Positions 15,563-22,730 of a DNA stretch of 37,134 bases are shown here, in pieces. The position numbers and the translations under genes are program-made. The stretch spans positions 1 through 37,134 of the forward strand of contig JAFZKQ010000049.1 of NCBI GenBank assembly GCA_017553575.1, read 5' to 3'. The notes beneath the pieces were generated by a model that did no database searches, was not told where the DNA came from, and worked only from the letters and a program-made list of their open reading frames with translations. The stretch is from Paludibacteraceae bacterium. Lineage in GTDB: Bacteria > Bacteroidota > Bacteroidia > Bacteroidales > Paludibacteraceae. How positions within the stretch are numbered: the stretch's first letter is position 1; each line of letters opens with the position of its first letter.

Positions 15563-16021
15563 ATGTATTCAAGGGAAGAAGAAAAAATATTAAAGCGTGA
15601 GTTTTGGAACGGGTTCTCGGAATTCTGCGAAAGATTGCCGCGCTTCAAATACCGCAAAAAGAAGTGGATCCTCTACAACACGAAAATCAAAGGCATTGAG
15701 ATGAAATTCGATGCCAATCGTGAGGGGGCCTACGTCATCTTCGAAATCAACCACCCGAATGAGGATATACGTCTGGAAATGATGGCGTTGATGGAGAAAT
15801 ACAAGGCTATCGTTAATCAATATTTTCCCGATGCGCAATGGGAGATGCTCCATGTGAAACCCTGCGGGACGCCTGTCTGCCGCATCTATAAGTTCAAAGG
15901 CGGGATAGATATCCATAAAAGGGAGGATTGGCCGGAGTTTTATCCTTTCCTTTCCCGGGAGATGAACCAGTTGGAAAAGGCTTTCAACGAACTTAGGGAA
16001 CTATTAGAAGAAGTAAAATGA
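15563..16021 (+). CDS. DUF4268 domain protein
   Basis: The 152-residue protein matches DUF4268: KREFWNGFSEFC near the N-terminus, the WILYNTKIKGIEMKFDANREGAYVIFEI block, and a C-terminal helix after WPEFYPFLSREMNQLEKAF. In other proteins DUF4268 is often the C-terminal part of larger restriction-like or nuclease-like proteins. Here it stands alone, as is common in Bacteroidales. It has no signal peptide or membrane segment and should be cytoplasmic. The function is unknown. It lies 69 bases ahead of the PASTA gene, which has its own -7 element. Confidence 0.85.
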   Translation: MYSREEEKILKREFWNGFSEFCERLPRFKYRKKKWILYNTKIKGIEMKFDANREGAYVIFEINHPNEDIRLEMMALMEKYKAIVNQYFPDAQWEMLHVKPCGTPVCRIYKFKGGIDIHKREDWPEFYPFLSREMNQLEKAFNELRELLEEVK

Positions 16022-16052
16022 CAAGGGAAATACGGATTGCCCCAAATTTTTA

Positions 16053-16060
16053 TATCTTTG
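16053..16060 (+). promoter_or_regulatory. -7 element TATCTTTG for the PASTA-rluD unit
   Basis: It matches TAnnTTTG and ends 30 bases before the ATG at 16091. It supports that start over the in-frame upstream frame opening at 16037, which would begin before the promoter's transcript. Confidence 0.55.
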
Positions 16061-16090
16061 TCGTTACGCAACCAATTTTATCTTAGAAAA

Positions 16091-16975
16091 ATGGCAAATA
16101 AACCCGCTGATAAGCAAAAAGGGAAGTCAAATCTCCTTAAGAAGATTCTCTGGAATGCTTTCACAATCAATATTATAGCTGCTATAGCAGTCGTTATCGC
16201 CGCCTATTTCGGCGTATTGTATTGGATCGATGGATATACCAACCACGGTCAGGAAATCGTTGTTCCCGAATTGGAGGGAATGACAGTGGACGAGGCAAGC
16301 AAGATGCTGAAGGAGAAAGGTCTCTTCTGCGAAATCGTGGACTCCCTCTTCGTGGATGGAAAGAAACCTCATGCTGTGGTGGAGCAGACTCCTGTGGCTG
16401 GGGCTAAAGTGAAGGAGGAGCGTACGATCTACTTGGTGATCAACTCCAACACGCCAAGAAAGGTGGCATTGCCCGACTTGATTGATGTCTCCGTCAGACA
16501 GGCGGAGGCTATTGTCAACTCCATCGGACTGAAGGTGAGCGACTATGAGTATGTCCCTTCCGAGTATAAAGGATTGGTGGAGGATGTGAAATACAACAAT
16601 AAAATCGTCTCTGCCGGAACTCGAATCACGGTCGGCTCTTCTGTCGTCTTCTGCGTGGGTATGGGCTTGAGCAACGAGGAGATTCCTGTGGTCAGCCTCC
16701 GTGGACTGACCTATGAGCAGGCGAAGGAGAAGGCCCATGCGGCTTCCCTCAATATTGGTTCCGTATTCTACGACGAGCAGCCTAAGTCTGATATTGAGAA
16801 GACCATCTATGTGGTTTACAAGCAGCACCCTATTACTGGATCCAGTGTGAAGATGGGTAAGCAGCTCACCATCTATTTGACTAAAGATAGGAAACAATTG
16901 GACAACCCGGAGGAGGTATTTGTAGATACGACTCAAACTCAAGAACCCGTCGAAGAAGATTTGCTCCAACAATGA
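16091..16975 (+). CDS. Membrane-anchored protein with three PASTA domains
   Basis: The start is set at 16091 (MANKPADKQKGKS), giving 294 residues. A basic N-terminus is followed by one membrane helix at ~19-46. Three PASTA domains then lie outside the membrane at about 57-120 (VVPELEGMTVDEASKMLKEKG), 124-193 (LPDLIDVSVRQAEAIVNSIG) and 197-270 (VVSLRGLTYEQAKEKAHAAS). The tail is acidic. PASTA domains bind peptidoglycan stem peptides or beta-lactams in kinases and PBPs, but no kinase or transpeptidase domain is attached here. The stop overlaps the rluD start (ATGA). This PASTA-rluD pairing is, as I recall, conserved in Bacteroidales. Confidence 0.92.
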   Translation: MANKPADKQKGKSNLLKKILWNAFTINIIAAIAVVIAAYFGVLYWIDGYTNHGQEIVVPELEGMTVDEASKMLKEKGLFCEIVDSLFVDGKKPHAVVEQTPVAGAKVKEERTIYLVINSNTPRKVALPDLIDVSVRQAEAIVNSIGLKVSDYEYVPSEYKGLVEDVKYNNKIVSAGTRITVGSSVVFCVGMGLSNEEIPVVSLRGLTYEQAKEKAHAASLNIGSVFYDEQPKSDIEKTIYVVYKQHPITGSSVKMGKQLTIYLTKDRKQLDNPEEVFVDTTQTQEPVEEDLLQQ

Positions 16976-18057
16976 TAAACGACAATAACTTTATGGACGA
17001 GGAGAATCTTTCCGACGAGCAGGAAGAGATGGAATTGGGCAATGACGGCCAGTTCCATGAGCATTTCCGTTTCACTGTCGAGAAGGGTCATAGCCTTTTG
17101 CGCATCGATAAGTATTTGGTGAATTGCATGGCGCAGATCTCCCGCAACCGTATCCAAGATGCTGCGGATGCAGGTTGTATCCTGGTCAATGGGAAGGCTG
17201 TCAAATCAAACTATCGGGTGAAGCCGTTGGATGTCATCTCCATCCAACTCGCCTATCCTCCTTCTGAGTTTGAGATCATCCCGCAGGAGATTCCGTTGGA
17301 GATCGTGTATGAGGATAAGGACATCATCCTTGTCAACAAAAAGCCTGGTATGGTGGTCCATCCCGGATTCGGCAATTTCCAAGGGACGCTTCTCAATGCG
17401 CTCGCGTGGCACTTGAAGGACGACCCTGATTTTGATGTGAATGATCCTCGGCTCGGACTTGTCCACCGAATAGATAAGGACACTTCCGGTCTGCTTATCA
17501 TCGCCAAAAACGAAGATGCCAAGACCCATTTGGGGAAACAGTTCTTCAACAAGACGACCCACCGTCGTTATAATGCTCTCGTTTGGGGTAACATACAGGA
17601 AAACGAAGGAACCATCTGTGGCGATTTGGGACGAGACCCTCGCGACCGCATGCTCTTCACGGTCTTCCCCGAAGGAGAAAACCCTAACGCCAAACATGCT
17701 GTCACCCACTATAAAGTGTTGGAACGGTTCGGTTACGTCACCTTGGTCGAGTGCCAACTGGAAACAGGACGTACCCACCAAATCAGGGTCCACATGAAGC
17801 ATATCGGCCATACTCTTTTCAATGACGAAAGATATGGAGGCCACGAGATTATCAGGGGAACGACAGCCCCTAAGTATAAGCAGTTCGTGGAAAATTGCTT
17901 TGAGATCTGTCCAAGGCAGGCCTTGCATGCCAAGACTTTGGGGTTTGTGCATCCTCGAACCCAAGAGGAGATGCACTTCGACTCCGAATTGCCTGCCGAC
18001 ATGTCCCAGTTGATAGAGAGATGGCGTAATTACGCCAAGAGCAACGGCTTGGTATAA
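16972..18057 (+). CDS. rluD: RluD-family 23S rRNA pseudouridine synthase
   Basis: The protein has 361 residues. Residues ~38-95 are an S4 RNA-binding domain (LLRIDKYLVNCMAQISRNRIQ). The catalytic domain follows, with HRIDKDTSGLLI holding the catalytic Asp at D168 and the later GRTHQIRVHMKHIGHTLFND block. RluD-type enzymes convert uridines in 23S rRNA helix 69 to pseudouridine. The N-terminus has an acidic extension (DEENLSDEQEEMEL). The start overlaps the PASTA stop by four bases, suggesting translational coupling; a second ATG at 16993 is possible. The family is certain, but the exact target (RluD, RluC-like or other) is not. Confidence 0.93.
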   Translation: MINDNNFMDEENLSDEQEEMELGNDGQFHEHFRFTVEKGHSLLRIDKYLVNCMAQISRNRIQDAADAGCILVNGKAVKSNYRVKPLDVISIQLAYPPSEFEIIPQEIPLEIVYEDKDIILVNKKPGMVVHPGFGNFQGTLLNALAWHLKDDPDFDVNDPRLGLVHRIDKDTSGLLIIAKNEDAKTHLGKQFFNKTTHRRYNALVWGNIQENEGTICGDLGRDPRDRMLFTVFPEGENPNAKHAVTHYKVLERFGYVTLVECQLETGRTHQIRVHMKHIGHTLFNDERYGGHEIIRGTTAPKYKQFVENCFEICPRQALHAKTLGFVHPRTQEEMHFDSELPADMSQLIERWRNYAKSNGLV

Positions 18058-18094
18058 AACAAACATATTTTTGTCTAAAATAACGATTGGAATC

Positions 18095-18961
18095 ATGAAA
18101 CGGATTTTTTATTTTGCAACAATGATTGCCGCATTGAATTTGGGGTTCACTTCATGTGTGGAAACAAAAAATAACGAGGGAAATAAAACTGAGGAACCCG
18201 GAGACAATGGACAAAGCAGTGCGCTAGTCAACGACTGCATCAACAACATCAGCGGTGCGGCAGAAAATAGTGCCGGTAGCAATAACAACTCAACAGTCTC
18301 TTCGGAAGCTATCAAGGTACAGCAATCCGGTGATTTTTCCATCACCTTGAACGGGGAAAAAGCCACTGTGGTTAAGGGAGAAACAGTCACTGTCACTTTC
18401 GACCGTTTCCCAACCAACTTAGCCGATTTTAAGCGCACTTACACAGAGTTGAGCAAAACAATGGCAGGCGTCGTAGTTGCCAACTTGATGGCCTATCATC
18501 TCTATTTCTATGACGAGGCAGAAGGAATAGAAGCCATCTCGCTTTGTAATGACTCAAACAACATTAAGAATACGACAGGTCAACTTTCACAAAAATTCAG
18601 CAAGAAAAAAATCTCAGATAATTATTGCCAACCTTTCATGGTGGCGAGCTATTTGGATGGGGCAAATCCAGGCAATGCCTACCATCCTACTAAGCCATAT
18701 ACCGTGAAGCTCCGTATGCACCCTTCCGATTCGAGAGGGCCACAGACCGGCAGTTTCGCTTACAAGGGTATCGATTACACGCTTCAGATTTGGTGTAACG
18801 GTGTCAAGAATGAGGATGGCTCATACGGCACATGGCGTAATGTGGAAGTCTTGGCAAGAAAGGGGAACAGGGATTTCACCATGTTTAATTGTCCAAGTCT
18901 ATACACACAAGTTGCTCAGATCTCTTTCACTACTGATGATACATTTGAAGAACTCAAATAA
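18095..18961 (+). CDS. Hypothetical lipoprotein with Ser/Asn-rich linker
   Basis: The start is placed at 18095 (MKRIFYFATMIAALNLGFTSC, lipobox Cys at 21), giving 288 residues; a longer frame begins at a TTG without support. Residues ~22-75 are low complexity (Glu, Gly, Ser, Asn) and probably a flexible linker. The rest is a mixed alpha/beta domain with FSITLNGEKATVVKGETVTVTF, HLYFYDEAEGIEAI, YHPTKPYTVKLRMHPSDS and YTLQIWCNGVKNEDGSYGTW. I do not recognise the family. It lies 37 bases after rluD and ends in a strong terminator, so it may be last in that transcript. Likely located on the outer or inner membrane. Confidence 0.8.
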   Translation: MKRIFYFATMIAALNLGFTSCVETKNNEGNKTEEPGDNGQSSALVNDCINNISGAAENSAGSNNNSTVSSEAIKVQQSGDFSITLNGEKATVVKGETVTVTFDRFPTNLADFKRTYTELSKTMAGVVVANLMAYHLYFYDEAEGIEAISLCNDSNNIKNTTGQLSQKFSKKKISDNYCQPFMVASYLDGANPGNAYHPTKPYTVKLRMHPSDSRGPQTGSFAYKGIDYTLQIWCNGVKNEDGSYGTWRNVEVLARKGNRDFTMFNCPSLYTQVAQISFTTDDTFEELK

Positions 18962-18986
18962 CGGGTTTCGGGCGTAGTCCCATGAG

Positions 18987-19019
18987 AGCCTTTGCAGTCT
19001 CCTCTGCAAGGGCTTTTTT
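18987..19019 (+). terminator. Rho-independent terminator after the lipoprotein gene
   Basis: AGCCTTTGCAG pairs with CTGCAAGGGCT (11 bp, one G-T pair) around a six-base loop, followed by TTTTT. It lies 26 bases after the stop codon. Confidence 0.9.
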
Positions 19020-19182
19020 ATTTTTATGCTACTGTTTAAAAGAAGATTAAGGCAAAGGAGGTAGGCAATTACGGTTCCATCGTGGGCCTGTGAACCTTGT
19101 TGTAGTTTGGGCATGGCGAAAATAAGTGCTCCCTCCTTAATCAAAAACCTTAATTTTAGGCGATTTCTAAAATAAACATTAT

Positions 19183-19190
19183 TAAATTTG
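19183..19190 (+). promoter_or_regulatory. -7 element TAAATTTG for nadB
   Basis: It matches TAnnTTTG in the AT-rich spacer and ends 69 bases before the nadB ATG. It implies a ~60 base 5' leader. No known riboswitch was recognised there. Confidence 0.5.
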
Positions 19191-19259
19191 TATGAGATAG
19201 GAGACCACATCGCATAAATGTGTTGCTGACCTATGTTTAACTAATAAAAACAACAATCT

Positions 19260-20843
19260 ATGATTAAAAAATATGATTTTTTGGTGATAGGGTCTGGTAT
19301 TGCCGGAATGAGTTTCGCCTTGAAAGTGGCAGACAAAGGTAAGGTCGCTATCCTTTGCAAGACAAACTTGGAAGAGGCAAATACCTATTACGCACAGGGT
19401 GGTATTGCCGCCGTAACTAAGCCAACCGATAAATTTGAGAACCACATTCAAGATACGTTGATCGCAGGCGACGGAATCTGCGACAAGGAAGTGGTTACGA
19501 AAGTTATAGAGAATGCTCCTTCACAAATCAAGGAATTGGTGGGTTGGGGCGTTGATTTTGACCGGAACGAGGACGGAAACTTCGACCTACATAAGGAAGG
19601 TGGTCACTCCGACTTCCGTATTCTCCACCACAAGGACAATACAGGTGCTGAGATTCAGTTGAGCCTCATCGAGAAGATCAAGAGCAACCCGAATATTGAC
19701 ATTTACGATCAGTACTACGCTATCGAAATTATTACGCAGCACCACCTCGGACAGTTGATTAAGCACACGACTCCGAACATCGAGTGTTATGGTGCCTATG
19801 CCTTGGATATCCGGACGCATCATGTCCATACATTCTTGGCGAAGATTACCATGGTGGCTACGGGAGGTATCGGTAACATTTACCAAACGACATCTAACCC
19901 GATCGTAGCTACGGGCGACGGTATTTCCATGGTTTATCGTGCTAAGGGTTTGGTGGAAGATATGGAGTTTGTCCAGTTCCACCCTACGACGCTCTATAAT
20001 CCTGGCGAGCGTCCTTCCTTCCTCATTACGGAGGCTATGCGTGGTTATGGTGCGGTGCTCCGAAACAAGAAAGGGGAGGAGTTCATGACCAAATATGATC
20101 AGCGCGGTTCTTTGGCGCCTCGTGACATTGTGGCTCGTGCCATCGATAATGAGATGAAAATCTCGGGTGATGAGCATGTCTACTTGGATGTGACCCATAA
20201 GGATCCTGAACAGACGAAGGAGCACTTCCCAAATATCTATAAAAAGTGTTTGGAGGTAGGTATTGACATCACCAAAGAGTATATTCCAGTTGTTCCGGCT
20301 GCCCATTATCTTTGCGGTGGTATCAAGGTAGATATGAATGCCCGTACTACCATCAAGTATCTCTATGCGGCTGGCGAATGTTCCAGGACGGGATTGCATG
20401 GTGCTAATCGTTTGGCTTCCAATTCATTGCTTGAAGCTATCGTTTATGCCGATGCGGCTGCGAAGGATTCGTTGAAGTTGATTGGCAAACTCGATTGGAA
20501 TGAAAAGATTCCAGAATGGAATGACGAGGGAACTTCACTCAATGAAGAGATGGTCCTCATTACGCAGAGCGCGAAGGAGGTTAACCAAATCATGAATGCC
20601 TATGTGGGCATCGTCCGTTCTAATTTGCGTCTAAAGAGGGCGTATGACCGCTTGGAGTTGCTTTACAAAGAGACGGAGAATCTCTTCCAACATTCAGTGG
20701 TTTCAAAAGAGCTTTGTGAATTAAGAAACATCATCAATACGGCTTATTTGGTCATCAAAGCGGCTTCACAACGTAAGGAGAGCCGTGGATTGCACTATAC
20801 GATAGACTATCCGAAGAAGAACGAGCATTTCAGCTTGTATTGA
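19260..20843 (+). CDS. nadB: L-aspartate oxidase
   Basis: The 527-residue product is a flavoprotein of the succinate dehydrogenase/fumarate reductase family. Residues 11-16 are the FAD dinucleotide motif (VIGSGIAGMSFAL). NTYYAQGGIAAV, KEGGHSDFRILHHKDNTGAE, VQFHPTTLYNPGERPSFLITEAMRG and ECSRTGLHGANRLASNSLLEA are the conserved active-site blocks that separate NadB from other members. It oxidises L-aspartate to iminoaspartate, the first step of de novo NAD synthesis, which NadA and NadC then complete. Neither of those is in the window. It is monocistronic, between two terminators. Confidence 0.96.
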   Translation: MIKKYDFLVIGSGIAGMSFALKVADKGKVAILCKTNLEEANTYYAQGGIAAVTKPTDKFENHIQDTLIAGDGICDKEVVTKVIENAPSQIKELVGWGVDFDRNEDGNFDLHKEGGHSDFRILHHKDNTGAEIQLSLIEKIKSNPNIDIYDQYYAIEIITQHHLGQLIKHTTPNIECYGAYALDIRTHHVHTFLAKITMVATGGIGNIYQTTSNPIVATGDGISMVYRAKGLVEDMEFVQFHPTTLYNPGERPSFLITEAMRGYGAVLRNKKGEEFMTKYDQRGSLAPRDIVARAIDNEMKISGDEHVYLDVTHKDPEQTKEHFPNIYKKCLEVGIDITKEYIPVVPAAHYLCGGIKVDMNARTTIKYLYAAGECSRTGLHGANRLASNSLLEAIVYADAAAKDSLKLIGKLDWNEKIPEWNDEGTSLNEEMVLITQSAKEVNQIMNAYVGIVRSNLRLKRAYDRLELLYKETENLFQHSVVSKELCELRNIINTAYLVIKAASQRKESRGLHYTIDYPKKNEHFSLY

Positions 20844-20882
20844 TTGTTTCGATGAGTTTATAGAATTCATCTTTAGGAAACG

Positions 20883-20917
20883 GAGGAGTGGGGGCTGTAT
20901 GCTTCCCTCCTCTTTTT
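20883..20917 (+). terminator. Rho-independent terminator after nadB
   Basis: GAGGAG-T-GGGGGC pairs with GCTTCC-CTCCTC around TGTAT, about 12 bp with one bulge and two G-T pairs, then TTTTT. It lies between nadB and the nuclease gene. Confidence 0.8.
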
Positions 20918-20935
20918 AGTTTAAAATTGTATCGT

Positions 20936-21784
20936 ATGAAGAAAAGAGTCGTTTGGTCCATTTTTATTCTGTTGGCATTCCTTTCGTCGGCGTGCAAAAG
21001 TTCACAGAAGGAGGCCTATGTGCAAGTTGCGCCTTTCGATGAATCGTTGATGGAGTTGCCTAAACTTACGGTTGGGACCAAAGGTGAGTTCATCTCCTAT
21101 TGTGGATTTAATTTATCCTATAACAAGGAGTGGCTCATCCCTAATTGGGTCGCCTACGAATTGACCAAAGAGGAGACGCAAGGGACGGCGAGCCGGAAGA
21201 AGCAACATTTCCAAGCAGATCCCAATTTGGATAGATGTGCCGAAAACTCAGACTATAGTCGGTCGGGTTATAGTCGAGGACATTTAGCGCCAGCGGGTGA
21301 CATGAAGTGGGATTCTTGTGCCATGACCAACTGTTTCTACCTAACCAACATTTGTCCGCAGGACAAGGATATGAACGCAGGCTGTTGGCAGACTTTGGAA
21401 GAGAAATGTAGAGTTTGGGCAAGGCGTCCGGAGGGGAGCCTCCTCATTGTATGTGGACCCCTCGTCAGGGATACGGAGAAACGGATTGGTCGGAAGGGCG
21501 TAGTCGTTCCTAACGGTTTCTTTAAGGCGGTACTTCAGAAGCGGGAGATGGGGTATGTGGGCATAGGTTTCTTGTTCCCTAACAAGGAGTCACACCTTCC
21601 TTTTTCGTACTATGCCGTCAGCATCGACGATGTAGAGCGCTTCACTGGATTTGATTTGTTCCACAATCTTCCCGATTCCATCGAAGATTCGGTTGAGGCT
21701 AAATTTGACTATAAGGATTGGGGGCTCATCGAGCCGGAGACTACAATCTTGGAAGATGCCAATTTTTTGAAGGGCGAACAGTAA
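20936..21784 (+). CDS. DNA/RNA non-specific endonuclease, lipoprotein
   Basis: The start is taken at 20936 (MKKRVVWSIFILLAFLSSAC, lipid on C20), giving 282 residues. The catalytic domain is the NUC1/NucA beta-beta-alpha-metal fold: DYSRSGYSRGHLAPAGDM (107-124), with catalytic His at 116, and the metal-binding Asn in LTNICPQ (N138). The usual DRGH motif reads SRGH here. Such enzymes cut DNA and RNA with Mg2+. A lipoprotein form outside the inner membrane would suit nutrient scavenging or degrading incoming DNA. It ends nine bases from the convergent vsr gene. Confidence 0.92.
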   Translation: MKKRVVWSIFILLAFLSSACKSSQKEAYVQVAPFDESLMELPKLTVGTKGEFISYCGFNLSYNKEWLIPNWVAYELTKEETQGTASRKKQHFQADPNLDRCAENSDYSRSGYSRGHLAPAGDMKWDSCAMTNCFYLTNICPQDKDMNAGCWQTLEEKCRVWARRPEGSLLIVCGPLVRDTEKRIGRKGVVVPNGFFKAVLQKREMGYVGIGFLFPNKESHLPFSYYAVSIDDVERFTGFDLFHNLPDSIEDSVEAKFDYKDWGLIEPETTILEDANFLKGEQ

Positions 21785-21793
21785 GGAAGAGGG

Positions 21794-22303
21794 CTAATCC
21801 CCATAAGTAGGGAGCTCCTCGGCGGCGATAGCGAGTGAAGAATCCTCTTCGGTATAAGGAAGGGGAGCAGGCTTCCGATATTTGTCCAAGAAGGCGATGT
21901 TGAGTAGATAGACGATCTCCTCCAATGTTTTCTCTCGTTGGGCAGGGGTTAGTTGGCATTCCCAGACCACCATTGTGCGCCACCCTAGATGGCGGAGTTT
22001 CTCGCGGACTTCCTCGTCGCGGGTTTGGTTGCGTAGGATTTTCTGCGCCCAGAACTCTCGGTTGGTCTTGGGCATTCTCCCTTTCTGGCAAGAGTGCCCA
22101 TGCCAAAAGCAGCCGTTGATGAAGATGGCGGTGTGATACTTGCTTAATGCGATGTCTGGGGTCCCCGGCAAGGTTTTTACATTTACTCGATAGCGGAAAC
22201 CATGGGCATAGAGGTAGCGTCTCACCAATAGCTCCGGTTTCGTGTTGCGGCTTCGAATCCGGCTCATGATTTTGCTGCGTTGCTCTGGTGATATTCTATC
22301 CAT
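21794..22303 (-). CDS. vsr: Very short patch repair endonuclease
   Basis: This 169-residue protein is a clear Vsr enzyme: MDRISPEQRSKIMSRIRS at the N-terminus, GTPDIAL with catalytic Asp D50, and the zinc-site block NGCFWHGHSC (63-72), plus WEC at 114-116. Vsr nicks DNA at T:G mismatches that arise when 5-methylcytosine deaminates, and normally lies beside a cytosine methyltransferase gene. None is in the window, so this is an orphan. The last ~45 residues (ending AIAAEELPTYGD) extend past the usual fold. Confidence 0.95.
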   Translation of the reverse strand: MDRISPEQRSKIMSRIRSRNTKPELLVRRYLYAHGFRYRVNVKTLPGTPDIALSKYHTAIFINGCFWHGHSCQKGRMPKTNREFWAQKILRNQTRDEEVREKLRHLGWRTMVVWECQLTPAQREKTLEEIVYLLNIAFLDKYRKPAPLPYTEEDSSLAIAAEELPTYGD

Positions 22304-22665
22304 ATCGATTCGCTCTGGAGCGTTTTAGTCTATCTTCAAGTTTAATTTTTTACAAAGGTAGAAGCTTTTTGCATGGGTGGTTCTATTTTCATAAAAAAAG
22401 CGGATGGGGTTATAGCTAAGGGAAGTTAGAAGTTGTTGAGGCTATTAGTTGTAATGTCTCTTCAAGATGAGAAGATGGCCGGAGAGGGATAGGCTACCTA
22501 TTTATGGGTATTGGGCTATGAAAAAATAACTAATATAGGGAGTATTTTTCTAGTGAGGTAGGGGTTAACTTTGCATAATCAATTAATGAAGGGAGAAAGG
22601 GCTTCCAAGAAGGCCGTGGCGTTCGAAATGAATGCCCAAAATCAATTCATAGTCTGCTCCCTACA
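22304..22665. other. Intergenic region between vsr and feoAB
   Basis: There is no convincing gene; a 66-codon plus-strand frame at 22571-22771 lacks coding character and overlaps the feoAB promoter. TAACTTTG at 22566-22573 fits a -7 element but has no TTTG at the right distance, so a second upstream promoter is possible. No clear Fur or other iron operator was recognised. Confidence 0.4.
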
Positions 22666-22697
22666 TTTGTCAGTTATTAGGCAACGCATTAATTTTG
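22666..22697 (+). promoter_or_regulatory. Bacteroidota promoter for the feo operon (TTTG-N20-TAATTTTG)
   Basis: TTTG (22666-22669), 20 bases, then TAATTTTG (22690-22697) match the consensus. The -7 element ends 33 bases before the feoAB ATG at 22731 and rules out the in-frame upstream start at 22695, which lies within the promoter. Confidence 0.7.
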
Positions 22698-22730
22698 CAT
22701 TGTTTAATGCAGCATCAGAAACTTGTCATT

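Noticed and set aside
19021-19259. Possible riboswitch in the nadB leader
   Set aside because: No structure matching a known NAD-related riboswitch could be recognised by eye; only a promoter-like element was supported.
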